A DNA stretch of 64,000 bases, taken from NCBI RefSeq assembly GCF_030316135.1, contig NZ_CP128185.1, forward strand, positions 620,001 through 684,000. The letters are read 5' to 3'. The position numbers and the translations under genes were made by a program. The stretch's first letter is position 1. Every line of letters begins with the position of its first letter. This stretch comes from Aliiglaciecola sp. LCG003 (GTDB taxonomy: Bacteria; Pseudomonadota; Gammaproteobacteria; Enterobacterales; Alteromonadaceae). Shown piece by piece: positions 16,713-26,011 of the stretch. The notes under the pieces were generated by a model. It searched no databases. It worked only from the letters and a program-made list of their open reading frames with translations, and had not been told where the DNA came from.

Positions 16713-18887
16713 CTACTTTACAGGAAATCCTCTGTCTCGCATAAGAGCTTCAACTTTAGCATCACGACCTCTGAATAGGCGGTACGCTTCAGCTGGGTCC
16801 ATGGCATTACGGATAGAGAACAAATATTTAACCAATCTGTCGCTCACTTCGTCGTCATAGAAACCGCCTGGTGCTTCAGCGAATGCTTCGGCAGCATCTG
16901 AAGTTAAAACTTCTGCCCACATGTAACCGTAGTAACTAGACGCATAACCTTCGCTGCTGAAGATATGACCAAACTGAGTACTGCGATGGCGCATGACCAT
17001 TTCCGCAGGCATACCTAATTTAGCTAATTGTTCTTTCTCAAATTGCTGAGGCTCAATTTTGGCAGGATCCGTGGTGTGGTAAAGCAGATCCATCATCGCT
17101 GAAGCCAGATACTCAGTGGTTTTGAAGCCTTCATTAAAGGTTGATGCTTTGTTAATTTTAGCCACCAATTCTTTTGGAATAGGCTCGCCAGTTTTGTAGT
17201 GCACTAAGTAGTTATTGATCACTTCATCGGTAGTTAACCAGCGCTCTAGCAATTGGGATTGAAATTCAGTGTAATCACGTACGCCAGAATGAGAGGTAGG
17301 ATAAGCCACAGTTGCTGACAAGAAATGCAATGCATGGCCAAATTCATGGAAGTAAGTTTCAGCATCATCCCAAGAAATCAATGTAGGTTCGCCATCGGCG
17401 CCTTTTACGAAGTTCGAGTTGTTGGAGGATAAAACCGTTTTCTTACCATCAAAGGTCGTGTGGTTACGATAGGTAGTTGCCCAAGCACCAGAGCGTTTTC
17501 CTTTGCGGGCAAAGGGGTCTAAATACCATAGCCCAATATGCTCACCACTGGTGAGGTCTGTTACTTCCCACACTTTCACCTCTTCATGAAAGACTGGTAC
17601 TTTACCTTCTTCAATAGCAGTAAACTTGAAGTTGAATAAACGCCCGGCAACATAAAACATGGCTTCGCGTAGTTTATCTAGTTGCAAGTATTGCTTAACT
17701 TCGTCCGAGTCGAGGTCGTACTTTTGTTTACGCACTTTTTCTGCGTAGTAGCGATAATCCCATGGCATGATTTTGATATCAGCACCCTCAGCATCAGCTA
17801 CCGCTTGCATGTCTTTAACTTCTTCTTCTACGCGGGCAATGGCGGCAGGCCACACTTTTTGCATCAACTCCATGGCATTCTCTGGGTTTTTAGCCATGCG
17901 ATCTTCTAAACGCCATTGAGAGTAGTTGTCATAACCTAACAATTTAATCCGTTCATGACGTAAAGAAAGAATTTGTTTGATCAAATCATTATTATCAAAT
18001 TCATCACCATTATTGCCACGGCTGTAGTAGGTTTCCCATACTTTTTGACGTAGATCACGTTGTTCAGAATAGGTTAAGAAAGGGTCCATAGACGAGCGGG
18101 AGTTAGTGATTGCATATTTACCCTCTTCGCCACGCTCTTTAGCGGCAGAAGCAGCAGCATTAACAAAGGATTCAGGTAAACCAGTGAGTTGTTCTTTGGA
18201 TATATAGAGAACATAGTTTTCTTCATCGGCCAACACATTGTTGGCAAACTTGGTTTGTAGACTGGCAACTTCTTGATTGATGTCAGCGTAACGTTGTTTC
18301 GCTTCACCTTGTAAAGTCGCGCCATTACGGGCGAAACCATTGTAGGTCAACCAAGTTATACGCTGTTGTTCTTGCGTTAAAGTATTGTACTCTTCACTTT
18401 CGTAAACAGCTTTTACGCGGGCGAAAAGTTTTTCATTTTGGCTGATTTTAGAGCTAAAAGCCGAAATTTTAGGGACCATTTCGCCTTGAATTTCGCGGAA
18501 TTCAGGGCTGTTTTTATTCGCACTCCAAATACCCCAGTAGCTGAATACACGACCTAAATCGTCACCGGCTTTTTCTAATTCAACAATGGTATTCTCAAAA
18601 GTAGGCGCCGCAGGGTTGTTAATTATGGCCTCTACTTCAGCCAAATTAAGCTCCATACCTTTTTCTAGAGCGGGCTTTAAATCTGCCAAGTCCATTTTGT
18701 CAAATGCGGGAACACCACCGTAAGGGCCGCTATATTCAGCTAGTAGTGGATTATCATTGGTAACTTGGCTTTGTGCTGCAGTTTTGGCGGCAGAAAGGTT
18801 ATTTTCTTGGGCTTGCTCATTGTTAGAGCAGCCACTTAATGTTGCAATCAGCATGGCGCTGGTCAGGGTCAGGGCAAATTTTTTCAT
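16713..18887 (-). CDS. M3-family zinc metallopeptidase lipoprotein (peptidyl-dipeptidase Dcp-like)
   Basis: The 724-residue protein starts with a lipoprotein signal (ATLSGCS, Cys at about residue 20). The M3 zinc-binding motif HEFGH is at residues 514-518, preceded by DDAETYF and followed by the family segment FQSQLLERW. The C-terminal SYYGYMWAEVLTSDAAEAF is also typical of Dcp/oligopeptidase A. Dcp removes C-terminal dipeptides from oligopeptides. The lipid anchor places this enzyme in the periplasm, unlike cytoplasmic E. coli Dcp, so it likely processes imported or envelope-derived peptides. It is monocistronic with its own terminator. Confidence 0.93.
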   Translation of the reverse strand: MKKFALTLTSAMLIATLSGCSNNEQAQENNLSAAKTAAQSQVTNDNPLLAEYSGPYGGVPAFDKMDLADLKPALEKGMELNLAEVEAIINNPAAPTFENTIVELEKAGDDLGRVFSYWGIWSANKNSPEFREIQGEMVPKISAFSSKISQNEKLFARVKAVYESEEYNTLTQEQQRITWLTYNGFARNGATLQGEAKQRYADINQEVASLQTKFANNVLADEENYVLYISKEQLTGLPESFVNAAASAAKERGEEGKYAITNSRSSMDPFLTYSEQRDLRQKVWETYYSRGNNGDEFDNNDLIKQILSLRHERIKLLGYDNYSQWRLEDRMAKNPENAMELMQKVWPAAIARVEEEVKDMQAVADAEGADIKIMPWDYRYYAEKVRKQKYDLDSDEVKQYLQLDKLREAMFYVAGRLFNFKFTAIEEGKVPVFHEEVKVWEVTDLTSGEHIGLWYLDPFARKGKRSGAWATTYRNHTTFDGKKTVLSSNNSNFVKGADGEPTLISWDDAETYFHEFGHALHFLSATVAYPTSHSGVRDYTEFQSQLLERWLTTDEVINNYLVHYKTGEPIPKELVAKINKASTFNEGFKTTEYLASAMMDLLYHTTDPAKIEPQQFEKEQLAKLGMPAEMVMRHRSTQFGHIFSSEGYASSYYGYMWAEVLTSDAAEAFAEAPGGFYDDEVSDRLVKYLFSIRNAMDPAEAYRLFRGRDAKVEALMRDRGFPVK

Positions 18888-19417
18888 TTATTCATCCGGT
18901 ATATTTGTTCTGTCATTATTATAATTTTATAAGCCATCATTGGCCCACAACCCATCAATACTAATGCTTGCATCGGAAACTACAAGTCGATTCATCGAAG
19001 CATACGGTCAATGGCCGTTTCATTAAGTGTACAGTCGACATAGTAAAACCTGCCAATGTTATAAGCATAGGTTTGCTAATTTACAGATAAACCTACCCAA
19101 ACTATCTGGCAATTTTGTACCTATAGTTGCATTTTGTTTTCTTGATATATGCTTTAAGTCGGGTGATTTTCATTTGAAATTTTCAATTCAACGGCAATAC
19201 ACTGGGAAATAATCGCTGATTGATAAATTAATCCTTTTAAAAAACGTCCAGTGTTTTTCAGTGTCGTGTTCATAACCTGTTGAAACCCAACGACGGTTAT
19301 TCTAATAGTGAATTTTTTAGGTATTTTTTAATATACCTATTATGTACCAGCGTACTTATAGGTTGCTCTGGTTTGCATATAATTTAACCAAGTTGAATTT
19401 GCAGGTGAGATAACGTC
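18888..19417 (+). promoter_or_regulatory. 530-bp AT-rich intergenic region with a candidate promoter
   Basis: No credible gene is present; a 61-codon plus-strand frame at 19027 lacks a ribosome-binding site and any recognisable feature. A consensus -10 box, TATAAT, is at 19378-19383, about 35 bp before the next ATG, without a clear -35. AGGTAT/ATACCT (about 19319-19338) is a short inverted repeat in the same area. Confidence 0.4.
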
Positions 19418-19987
19418 ATGGTCAAGTATTTGTGTTTGCTTATGACATTTTTTATGAGCGTTAGTGAGGCTCAAGAAAGTTACCTCACTGCTGGAGTTAA
19501 TTGGCTCAAATCTAGTCTACCTGAAGCAACAAAACTCGAATTCAATAAGTCTCGAATCAAGTTTAACGGTTGCAAGCACCGCGAATATAAACTGTCATTA
19601 ACCCAACCGGTCACTGAAAATTTCGCCATAGAAGGTGGCTTAACTTATGCAAAGGGGCAGCTAAATTGGGGCGTCAGTAATCAAAAAATTAGTTTGAAGC
19701 GCTATTCTTTGGTTCCGCGTTATCGTTTAAATTATAATATGAGTATTGCGGCTGGACTAGTCTTACAATCTGCTCCTGAATTCAAAACATCGCAGGGTCT
19801 TGAGCTAGCATTACCCACCAGCAAAATTTTTGTGCTCAGCACTCGTTTTAACGATTCTAAAGATAAATATCAGATAGAAATCGAACTAAGCAGCCATCGC
19901 TGGGATAACAACGCAGACACCACTAATGGGCTCAACAGTGGGGTAGTGAATAATAAGATGAATATCAGTTATTCGGCATTCTTTTGA
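19418..19987 (+). CDS. putative outer-membrane beta-barrel-like protein
   Basis: The 189-residue product has a signal peptide cleaved near SEAQ (residue 19). The rest alternates polar and hydrophobic residues in short strands (for example KLSLTQPVTENFAIEGGLTY) and ends in aromatic residues, ISYSAFF, as expected of an outer-membrane barrel beta-signal. It is short for a full barrel, though eight strands would fit. A good Shine-Dalgarno (AGGTGAG) and a consensus -10 box lie upstream. I do not recognise a named family. Confidence 0.55.
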   Translation: MVKYLCLLMTFFMSVSEAQESYLTAGVNWLKSSLPEATKLEFNKSRIKFNGCKHREYKLSLTQPVTENFAIEGGLTYAKGQLNWGVSNQKISLKRYSLVPRYRLNYNMSIAAGLVLQSAPEFKTSQGLELALPTSKIFVLSTRFNDSKDKYQIEIELSSHRWDNNADTTNGLNSGVVNNKMNISYSAFF

Positions 19988-20009
19988 GACTATTGTGGCG
20001 GGTAAAATC

Positions 20010-20612
20010 TCAGACCGCGCCACCGCTAATTGCATCAGAGAGTAAATGACGAGTATCACATAAACGGATAATAGTACGTTTATCCTGCTTATCAATTTCA
20101 GTTACACAGGTATTTTCAAAACTAGCTTGCTGCAGGCTTTGCTCAGTTAGTTTAAGTATCTCACTAACAATACATCGCAACACCAGCCCGTGGGTCATAA
20201 CCAACAAACTGCCTGATGTATTGTCGGCCAAGTCAATTACCTGCTGCCAAGCTAGTGTGACTCTTCGTGCGAATTGTGCATGATTTTCACCATTGATGGG
20301 TTGGTATTCGGGGGCAAAGAAATCATCACCAATGTCATCGTAAGATCTTCCTCGTAACTCACCAAAACTGCGTTCTTGCAGCAGTTCACTCAAAACAAGT
20401 TCACAACCTAATGCTTGCTGCAAAGGCGCTGCCGTTTGCTGAGTTCGGATATGGTCACTACATAAAATTTTGCTAATCGGCAGGGTCGAATAGTGACTAG
20501 CTAACTGCTGGGCTTGCGACATTCCCACTGCAGAAAGAGGTGTATCAGGAGTTTGTACAATTCGATTGCGATTGCCATTAGTTTCCCCATGACGCACTAA
20601 ATATATAGCCAT
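20010..20612 (-). CDS. histidine phosphatase family protein (phosphoglycerate-mutase-like)
   Basis: The 200-residue protein begins with AIYLVRHGETNG, the phospho-histidine RHG motif at residues 7-9. The second-domain acid/His motif is SGSLLVMTHGLVLRC, and ELLQERSFGELRG matches the conserved loop after the substrate helix. Members include cobalamin-pathway CobC, GpmB-like and broad phosphatases; the substrate here cannot be assigned. It is 45 bp downstream of purU on the same strand and may be cotranscribed with it. Confidence 0.9.
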   Translation of the reverse strand: MAIYLVRHGETNGNRNRIVQTPDTPLSAVGMSQAQQLASHYSTLPISKILCSDHIRTQQTAAPLQQALGCELVLSELLQERSFGELRGRSYDDIGDDFFAPEYQPINGENHAQFARRVTLAWQQVIDLADNTSGSLLVMTHGLVLRCIVSEILKLTEQSLQQASFENTCVTEIDKQDKRTIIRLCDTRHLLSDAISGGAV

Positions 20613-20657
20613 AATCGATCCTGTTAATCTAATCGATGTTAAATGTCGTAAAGCCGT

Positions 20658-21512
20658 CTACGCGAAGACCACGGTTTTTTTCTGATGAATAATAACGCGA
20701 TCTTGCAAATGGTAACGAACGCCATTGGCGAGGGCTGTCTTTTCACAGTTTTTGCCTTTTCGGACCATATCTGCCGCAGAGTCGCTATGACTGATACGGA
20801 TCACTTCCTGTTCGATGATCGGCCCTTCATCCAAGTCTTTGGTGACATAGTGACAGGTAGCACCAATCAATTTGACGCCTCTGTCATAGGCCTGTTGGTA
20901 AGGTTTGGCGCCAGCAAAAGAGGGAAGGAAGCTGTGGTGAATATTGATCGCTTTTCCTGCCAGCTTGCTGCACAAATTATCCGGTATTATTTGCATAAAG
21001 CGAGCGAGTACCGTTAGGTCGATTTGATATTCATCCAGCAAAGCTTCTACTTCAGCGAAAGCGCTAGCTTTATCTTGGTTGGAAAAATCTACCCAATGGA
21101 ATGGCACGTTATACCATTGGGCAAATTGTTTCATTTGGGGGTGGTTGGCAATTATGCATGGGATATCACATTCTAACTCACCGGAATGCCAGCGGTGTAA
21201 AATGTCGATCAAACAATGAGATTCATGGCTGGCCAACAATGCTACTCGCTGTTTTTGATGAGAATCAGAAATCTTCCAATTCATTGAGAAGCGGATCGCT
21301 AATTCAGCAAATGCTTGCTTAAATTTATCAAGGCTCAAATTGAGGGTGTCGGCTTTAATTTCATGACGCATGAAGAATCGACCCAACTGACTGTCAGTAT
21401 GATGACTCGCTTCCACAATGGTAGCTTGATGATCGGCTAAAAATTGGCTGACTGCTGCGACTAATCCGACTTGATCCGGACAGTCTATAACCAATCTGAA
21501 TGTTTGTTGCAT
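20658..21512 (-). CDS. purU: formyltetrahydrofolate deformylase
   Basis: The 284-residue enzyme has an N-terminal ACT domain (FRLVIDCPDQVGLVAAVSQFL, residues 5-25) and a C-terminal formyltransferase fold. The catalytic region is INIHHSFLPSFAGAKPY and the HYVTKDLDEGPII segment carries the catalytic Asp. PurU hydrolyses 10-formyl-THF to THF and formate, balancing one-carbon pools and supplying formate for purine synthesis. The size is standard (280 residues in E. coli). It lies upstream of the histidine phosphatase gene on the same strand. Confidence 0.96.
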   Translation of the reverse strand: MQQTFRLVIDCPDQVGLVAAVSQFLADHQATIVEASHHTDSQLGRFFMRHEIKADTLNLSLDKFKQAFAELAIRFSMNWKISDSHQKQRVALLASHESHCLIDILHRWHSGELECDIPCIIANHPQMKQFAQWYNVPFHWVDFSNQDKASAFAEVEALLDEYQIDLTVLARFMQIIPDNLCSKLAGKAINIHHSFLPSFAGAKPYQQAYDRGVKLIGATCHYVTKDLDEGPIIEQEVIRISHSDSAADMVRKGKNCEKTALANGVRYHLQDRVIIHQKKTVVFA

Positions 21513-21625
21513 CTGGACGCATCCCTTATTCGTTCATTTTAAGTGCTGATATTGTGCGTTGTCAGTACAGCATAGGTAAAGCACTTATTAATATTAACTA
21601 TGCCCAATGCCACGAAACTAAAATA

Positions 21626-22162
21626 TCAACGTGGACTCGGTCGACCAAATGGATTCATCGTCCACGTTTGGCGAATGGGATAGTGAACGCCCTGTTTGCC
21701 TGAAACTGACTCGAATAAATGTAACTTATCTACCTTAATTGCAAATTGAGGCTCGATTAACGCTGCTGGCGGGTTATCTTTAGCTTTTCTAATCAAGGTT
21801 ATATGAGGTACATAAGGACGGGTTTGGATAGTGATGCCCGCTTGCTTACTAAAATCGCTTAATTGTTTATTGATAGCTATTGCTGCAGAGTCTGTGTGGG
21901 TAGTTCCTAACCACAATATGCGTGGTTTAGACCAGAAGCCTAAGGTATCGAAAGTTAGGGAAAAAGGGCGGATTTCATAGTTATCGATATTACTGCACAA
22001 GGCATCCATTTGGTGATTGTTAACCTGACCTAGAAATACACTGGTGATATGAAAATTTCTGGCAGGCACGGCCGAGTCATAGTGGGGCAGGGCTTTTTCA
22101 CGCCATGCCTCAATGGCCAATTTAGATTTTGCGCTTAAATCGAAACCTAGAAAATAACGCAT
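21626..22162 (-). CDS. thpR: RNA 2',3'-cyclic phosphodiesterase (2H family)
   Basis: Two HxTx motifs define the 2H phosphoesterase fold: HITSVFLG in the N-terminal half and HITLIRKA in the C-terminal half. The opening RYFLGFDLS also matches ThpR/LigT. These enzymes hydrolyse 2',3'-cyclic phosphates and can join 2'-5' RNA ends in vitro. I start the gene at the ATG at 22162, because the sequence AGGAG lies 6-10 bases before it and would be inside the coding region if the ATG five codons earlier (22177) were used. The product then has 178 residues, the usual size. Confidence 0.9.
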   Translation of the reverse strand: MRYFLGFDLSAKSKLAIEAWREKALPHYDSAVPARNFHITSVFLGQVNNHQMDALCSNIDNYEIRPFSLTFDTLGFWSKPRILWLGTTHTDSAAIAINKQLSDFSKQAGITIQTRPYVPHITLIRKAKDNPPAALIEPQFAIKVDKLHLFESVSGKQGVHYPIRQTWTMNPFGRPSPR

Positions 22163-22353
22163 GAGTTCTCCTACCAAAGGATCAATAGCCGATTATATTA
22201 GTTTTTGACTAAAAATGTATGACTGTATGTCCTACAGTCAACTAGACAATATCTAGGGTAATAGTGAAACTTTAGTTGCCAATAATAGGCTAGCTAGCAA
22301 CACCTAAGTAAAAACGAACTAACTGGGCTTTACCTGTTGATATTTTAATTCCC

Positions 22354-22362
22354 TGCTATACT
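22354..22362 (+). promoter_or_regulatory. candidate extended -10 promoter for the CTQ-oxidase operon
   Basis: TGCTATACT is an extended -10 element (TG-n-TATAAT type) about 120 bp upstream of the lipoprotein ATG. A good -35 is not visible. The rest of the 320-bp gap from 22163 shows no gene. Confidence 0.35.
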
Positions 22363-22450
22363 CCACTTGGTTTGTTTTTTAACCGAAGATAATTCTATAT
22401 CGTTCAGAATTTCCAGCAAGATGGAAACATTTGCAGTCATCAGAGTAGTC

Positions 22451-22479
22451 AAGGAGGTTCTTCATTCATGGAGACTTAG
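22451..22479 (+). promoter_or_regulatory. strong Shine-Dalgarno and three-codon leader ORF
   Basis: AAGGAGGT (22451-22458) precedes an ATG (22468) that encodes only Met-Glu-Thr before TAG (22477-22479). The lipoprotein ATG starts 3 bp later, at 22483. The GGAG inside the mini-ORF can serve as the ribosome-binding site of the real gene. Translation of the mini-ORF could couple to that gene. Confidence 0.4.
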
Positions 22480-22482
22480 ATA

Positions 22483-23907
22483 ATGCTTAAACGATTGATT
22501 TTAGCCACATTTGCTTGTCTTACCGTAGCATGTGGCAGTGATATAAACCCTGCACCAAAGCAAACGGTCATGCTTGCTAGCGAACCGGCCCAAGCCAATG
22601 TGCCTGCCAATGATGATAATTGCGTGGCCGAAGCTAGTTGGTTCCCCCACAGCCAAACGCCTTTCCCCGATGGCAACACATTTAACGGTAAAACCAACTG
22701 TGCATTTCATCGGTGGTCGTGGCAGATGTTTTTGTGGCTAACCCAGCCCGTGGATGGCAAGCCTCGATTTCTCAAAATGCAAAGCCCATATGACATGCTT
22801 GGCATTGAGGATCGTGAAAGTATGTTGCCCCGTTTAACAAAGTCTGCTCATCCTCGTTCTATGGATGAATATTTGCAGGCCGGTACTGAAGGGATCCTGA
22901 TAGACCAAAACGGTAAAGCGGTTTACTACTCACAGTACGTTAATGATGAGTTTGTTAACTTCATCGAAGGCAAGCATCCAGACAACAAAATTAACCTGAC
23001 TATTCCGTTGAATGTGCAACAGTTCCCAGCGGATAAATCATTCCCAGTTAATGCCATTGAATTAAAAGCTTCGTGGAAAATACTTGCGCCTGATGAAGAC
23101 ACCCGAAATCTTTATACTATGGAGTCTTCGGTATTTAAGTTAGCAAATAAAAACGGCAAAATAGTGGTGGATGACAAAAGTTCAATGAAGGTGCTTTTAG
23201 GTCTGGTTGGATTTCATATTGCAGGCGTAGTAAAAGGTCACCCCGAAATGATTTGGGCTACCTTTGAGCATCAAGGTAATGCACCTGATGTGCCAGCAGA
23301 CTATGACTTCAGCAATCCAACCACAGCTGTATCAAAGGATAATTTCACCTTTTATAAAGCCAATACGCCTTATTCTGGATGCAACATAAACCCCGCCAAT
23401 TCACCCGTGTTAAAACTCGATCAGGACAAGCAGACGTTGACACCAGTAACTCAGATGTGTCGTCGTTATGCATTAGGTAATGATGCCAATCAAACCACCA
23501 TGTCGGTACCAACAAACATCAAGGTCGTCACTGATTTGAATAAAAGCGTCGCCAGTCAATTTAAAGATGCAGGCGTGTGGTCAAAATATGCTGAAGTGGG
23601 TGCCATTTGGTTTAAAGGACCCAACAGGTTAAAGCCTGGCATGGCGATAGCGACAGACTTTGAAGGTGATCAGCAATTGTTAATCGGCTCGCTGCGGTTG
23701 TCCAATGCCAGTATTGAGACCTTTACCCAAACACAAAGCACCATGTACAACTGTTTCCGCTGCCACAATACCAGTCAGCGTTTCCCAGATGACACCAAAT
23801 TAGCGCCACTAAAACCGATGAATTTGAATATCAGCCATGCATTCATGAATATCTACTTTTGGTCGCAAACGCTTCAACTTCAGGCTTCAGCAGCCAGCAC
23901 GCACTAG
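22483..23907 (+). CDS. mono-haem c-type cytochrome-like lipoprotein
   Basis: The 474-residue product begins with a lipoprotein signal ending in LTVACGS (Cys at residue 17). A single haem-binding CxxCH motif, CFRCH, is at residues 424-428 near the C-terminus, within YNCFRCHNTSQRFP. The long region before it is rich in Trp and aromatic residues (HRWSWQMFLWLTQP) and has no family I recognise. It is 29 bp upstream of the LodA-like gene, so the two are almost certainly cotranscribed. A periplasmic electron-transfer partner of the quinone oxidase is plausible, although known LodA-type enzymes use oxygen directly. Haem attachment is predicted from the motif only. Confidence 0.8.
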   Translation: MLKRLILATFACLTVACGSDINPAPKQTVMLASEPAQANVPANDDNCVAEASWFPHSQTPFPDGNTFNGKTNCAFHRWSWQMFLWLTQPVDGKPRFLKMQSPYDMLGIEDRESMLPRLTKSAHPRSMDEYLQAGTEGILIDQNGKAVYYSQYVNDEFVNFIEGKHPDNKINLTIPLNVQQFPADKSFPVNAIELKASWKILAPDEDTRNLYTMESSVFKLANKNGKIVVDDKSSMKVLLGLVGFHIAGVVKGHPEMIWATFEHQGNAPDVPADYDFSNPTTAVSKDNFTFYKANTPYSGCNINPANSPVLKLDQDKQTLTPVTQMCRRYALGNDANQTTMSVPTNIKVVTDLNKSVASQFKDAGVWSKYAEVGAIWFKGPNRLKPGMAIATDFEGDQQLLIGSLRLSNASIETFTQTQSTMYNCFRCHNTSQRFPDDTKLAPLKPMNLNISHAFMNIYFWSQTLQLQASAASTH

Positions 23908-23936
23908 ATGTGTTTAAATTTGAAAGGTAAAAAATA

Positions 23937-26003
23937 ATGACAACTTCAATTTTTCGCATTCACCCCACGATTAATTTTTCTCGGGTTGGTACTAGCTCTG
24001 ATTACTACATAGCCCCGGAAACGGCCTCCGGCGAGCTGCTCGATCAAGAGAGTGGCTTATTCGGTGGTTTGCCCATTAAAAGAGATACCGAAGATACACC
24101 GATCACCGACAAGGATTTTCGCGACACTAACGAGAATGTATTACGACAAGCCGCGCGGTTTAAAATATTTGTGTATGATTCTGAGCAGACGACTTACCCC
24201 TCTGAAGACCCTGGCAAAGAGATCCAAATTGGTGACAGTGTTGGCGGTAAAATTATTAAGGATATTGTTTGGACTGTTCATGTCGCCAACAAAAAGAATA
24301 ACAATTACAAGATTACTAGTGTTGTTGACGGCAAGATCACCGAAGAAGGGATTATCGCCTATGAAAATGGTGGCACACCACCGATACGCAATCCCAGTTT
24401 TGGAGCAGATTTAAACGCCAGTGACAGACGCAAGAAATTGGTCATTGATCCCGGTCCTCGAACGATTACATCTTCTACATCAAGCTCAGTCACAGTTAAA
24501 TTTGATAAAGACACGGCCCGAACCTATGCCGATAATAGTGGGCAAATCATGGCAGTGAAAAACTATCCGGTAAGCTTTCCTGCTATGCACTTTGATACCA
24601 ATACCCATCCAGACTTAGGACCTATCGATACATTGGGTGAACTACAGATTGAAAAGAATACTGGCCGACTAGTGGTGACGGGAGGCTATGGAAGAACCTT
24701 TTCATTTAAAGATGCCCAAGGCAAAAGTCCCAGTCTGGTTGATGCAATTGACAATGATGGTTGGTTTGATGATGTTTCAGATGGTCCGGTAAATGCCGTG
24801 ATCTTATTTAATGATGGTAGCTCCGCTGAAGTGGTGGGCGGCTGGGTTGTCTGCACAGACCCAGCCTATGCACCGCAAACCCGTAATGTAGTTTCGACTT
24901 GGGATGATATGTTTTTCGCGTGGGTCGAGCAGCTTAATTTAATTCCACAAATGTTTGATGGCAATTATAAAACCGACTACCAGGCTTCATTTTACAGTGA
25001 TGTTTTACCGGTTTTCCACGGTGCATTTTTGCAACGCTGGAATACCAATTTACCCAATAAGGGAGTGAAGGGTCACAATTGGGTTGCATCGATCAAACCT
25101 TCTGACGATCCCAGTCAGAAAATACCTAACTTTCTGGATCTGATCCGGGACCCGAACGCTCCCGAGGATGACAACGAGCGCACAAAAATGCCGTTGTCAC
25201 TAGGCGATGCAACTAAGAGCTTCTTGTCGGTCACGCCCACCCAGTATTTTTTGATGACCCAATGGTACGCGGGTAAAAGTACCGCTAGTCCGCGGGCGCT
25301 AGGTGAAGGCGAAAATCTCGACAAGGTGGTACTGGAAAACTGTCTAGGGGGACGATATTCACCGGGAATAGACTTAACCTTTATTGTACGAGACGTTAAT
25401 TTGTATAAACAAAACTGGCAAGGTCAAGTAGGGCCGTTCAGGGTCAACCAGCAAGTATTGAATTATGCTTCTGCTGATTCGACACAACCCTTCTTGCAAG
25501 AAGGTTATGTGCCTCTGAGAACTGACGGCGCAGAGCCAGGCGATCTGAGCAAATTTATGTCGCAACCCTGGCACACTGATTACAACAGTTGCGCGGTACA
25601 TACGCCGGATCCCAACCCTTCTGCTAACAACACTCTTTACTGGTCATGGCCGGCGCAGCGTCCCGTTCAGGTTCATCCTGCAGAATTGTGTAGTTACAAT
25701 CAATCTGAGCAAACATGGTCGCTGGGTGGGCAATTGTTCAGTATTCGCGGCGATAAGCAGGGCGATGCTAATTTAACCCACACAAACCTGCCCAAAAATG
25801 AAGGTAAGTACCAGAAATACATCGATTTTATGCCAAACTGGCATAAAACCGGTTTTATCATTCAAGGGGTACAAATTGCTGATAAGTTCGGCGGCAATTA
25901 TGGCAGTGACAAGTTTCTCGAAGTGGCCAGCCTATATAAATCCCAAGGCAATATAGTGCAACCTTGGCCCACAGCCGATGAAACCTTACCGAATAACGGC
26001 TAA
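23937..26003 (+). CDS. LodA/GoxA-family CTQ-dependent amino-acid oxidase
   Basis: The 688-residue protein opens with IFRIHPTINFSRVGTSSDYY and continues with DLNASDRRKKLVIDPGPRTI, both characteristic of LodA-like proteins. LodA (lysine epsilon-oxidase) and GoxA (glycine oxidase) carry a cysteine tryptophylquinone cofactor built from one Cys and one Trp. The likely residues here are Cys469 in LENCLGGRYSPGID and Trp545 in QPWHTDYNSC. No classical signal peptide is present, as in the known members. Activity releases aldehyde or glyoxylate, ammonia and hydrogen peroxide, which is antibacterial. The substrate cannot be told from sequence. The lodB-like gene follows at 8 bp. Confidence 0.88.
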   Translation: MTTSIFRIHPTINFSRVGTSSDYYIAPETASGELLDQESGLFGGLPIKRDTEDTPITDKDFRDTNENVLRQAARFKIFVYDSEQTTYPSEDPGKEIQIGDSVGGKIIKDIVWTVHVANKKNNNYKITSVVDGKITEEGIIAYENGGTPPIRNPSFGADLNASDRRKKLVIDPGPRTITSSTSSSVTVKFDKDTARTYADNSGQIMAVKNYPVSFPAMHFDTNTHPDLGPIDTLGELQIEKNTGRLVVTGGYGRTFSFKDAQGKSPSLVDAIDNDGWFDDVSDGPVNAVILFNDGSSAEVVGGWVVCTDPAYAPQTRNVVSTWDDMFFAWVEQLNLIPQMFDGNYKTDYQASFYSDVLPVFHGAFLQRWNTNLPNKGVKGHNWVASIKPSDDPSQKIPNFLDLIRDPNAPEDDNERTKMPLSLGDATKSFLSVTPTQYFLMTQWYAGKSTASPRALGEGENLDKVVLENCLGGRYSPGIDLTFIVRDVNLYKQNWQGQVGPFRVNQQVLNYASADSTQPFLQEGYVPLRTDGAEPGDLSKFMSQPWHTDYNSCAVHTPDPNPSANNTLYWSWPAQRPVQVHPAELCSYNQSEQTWSLGGQLFSIRGDKQGDANLTHTNLPKNEGKYQKYIDFMPNWHKTGFIIQGVQIADKFGGNYGSDKFLEVASLYKSQGNIVQPWPTADETLPNNG

Positions 26004-26011
26004 TTCCCCAG

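Noticed and set aside
19027-19212. 61-codon plus-strand ORF in the gap before the barrel-like gene
   Set aside because: No ribosome-binding site, no recognisable feature and an amino-acid composition expected of AT-rich non-coding DNA.
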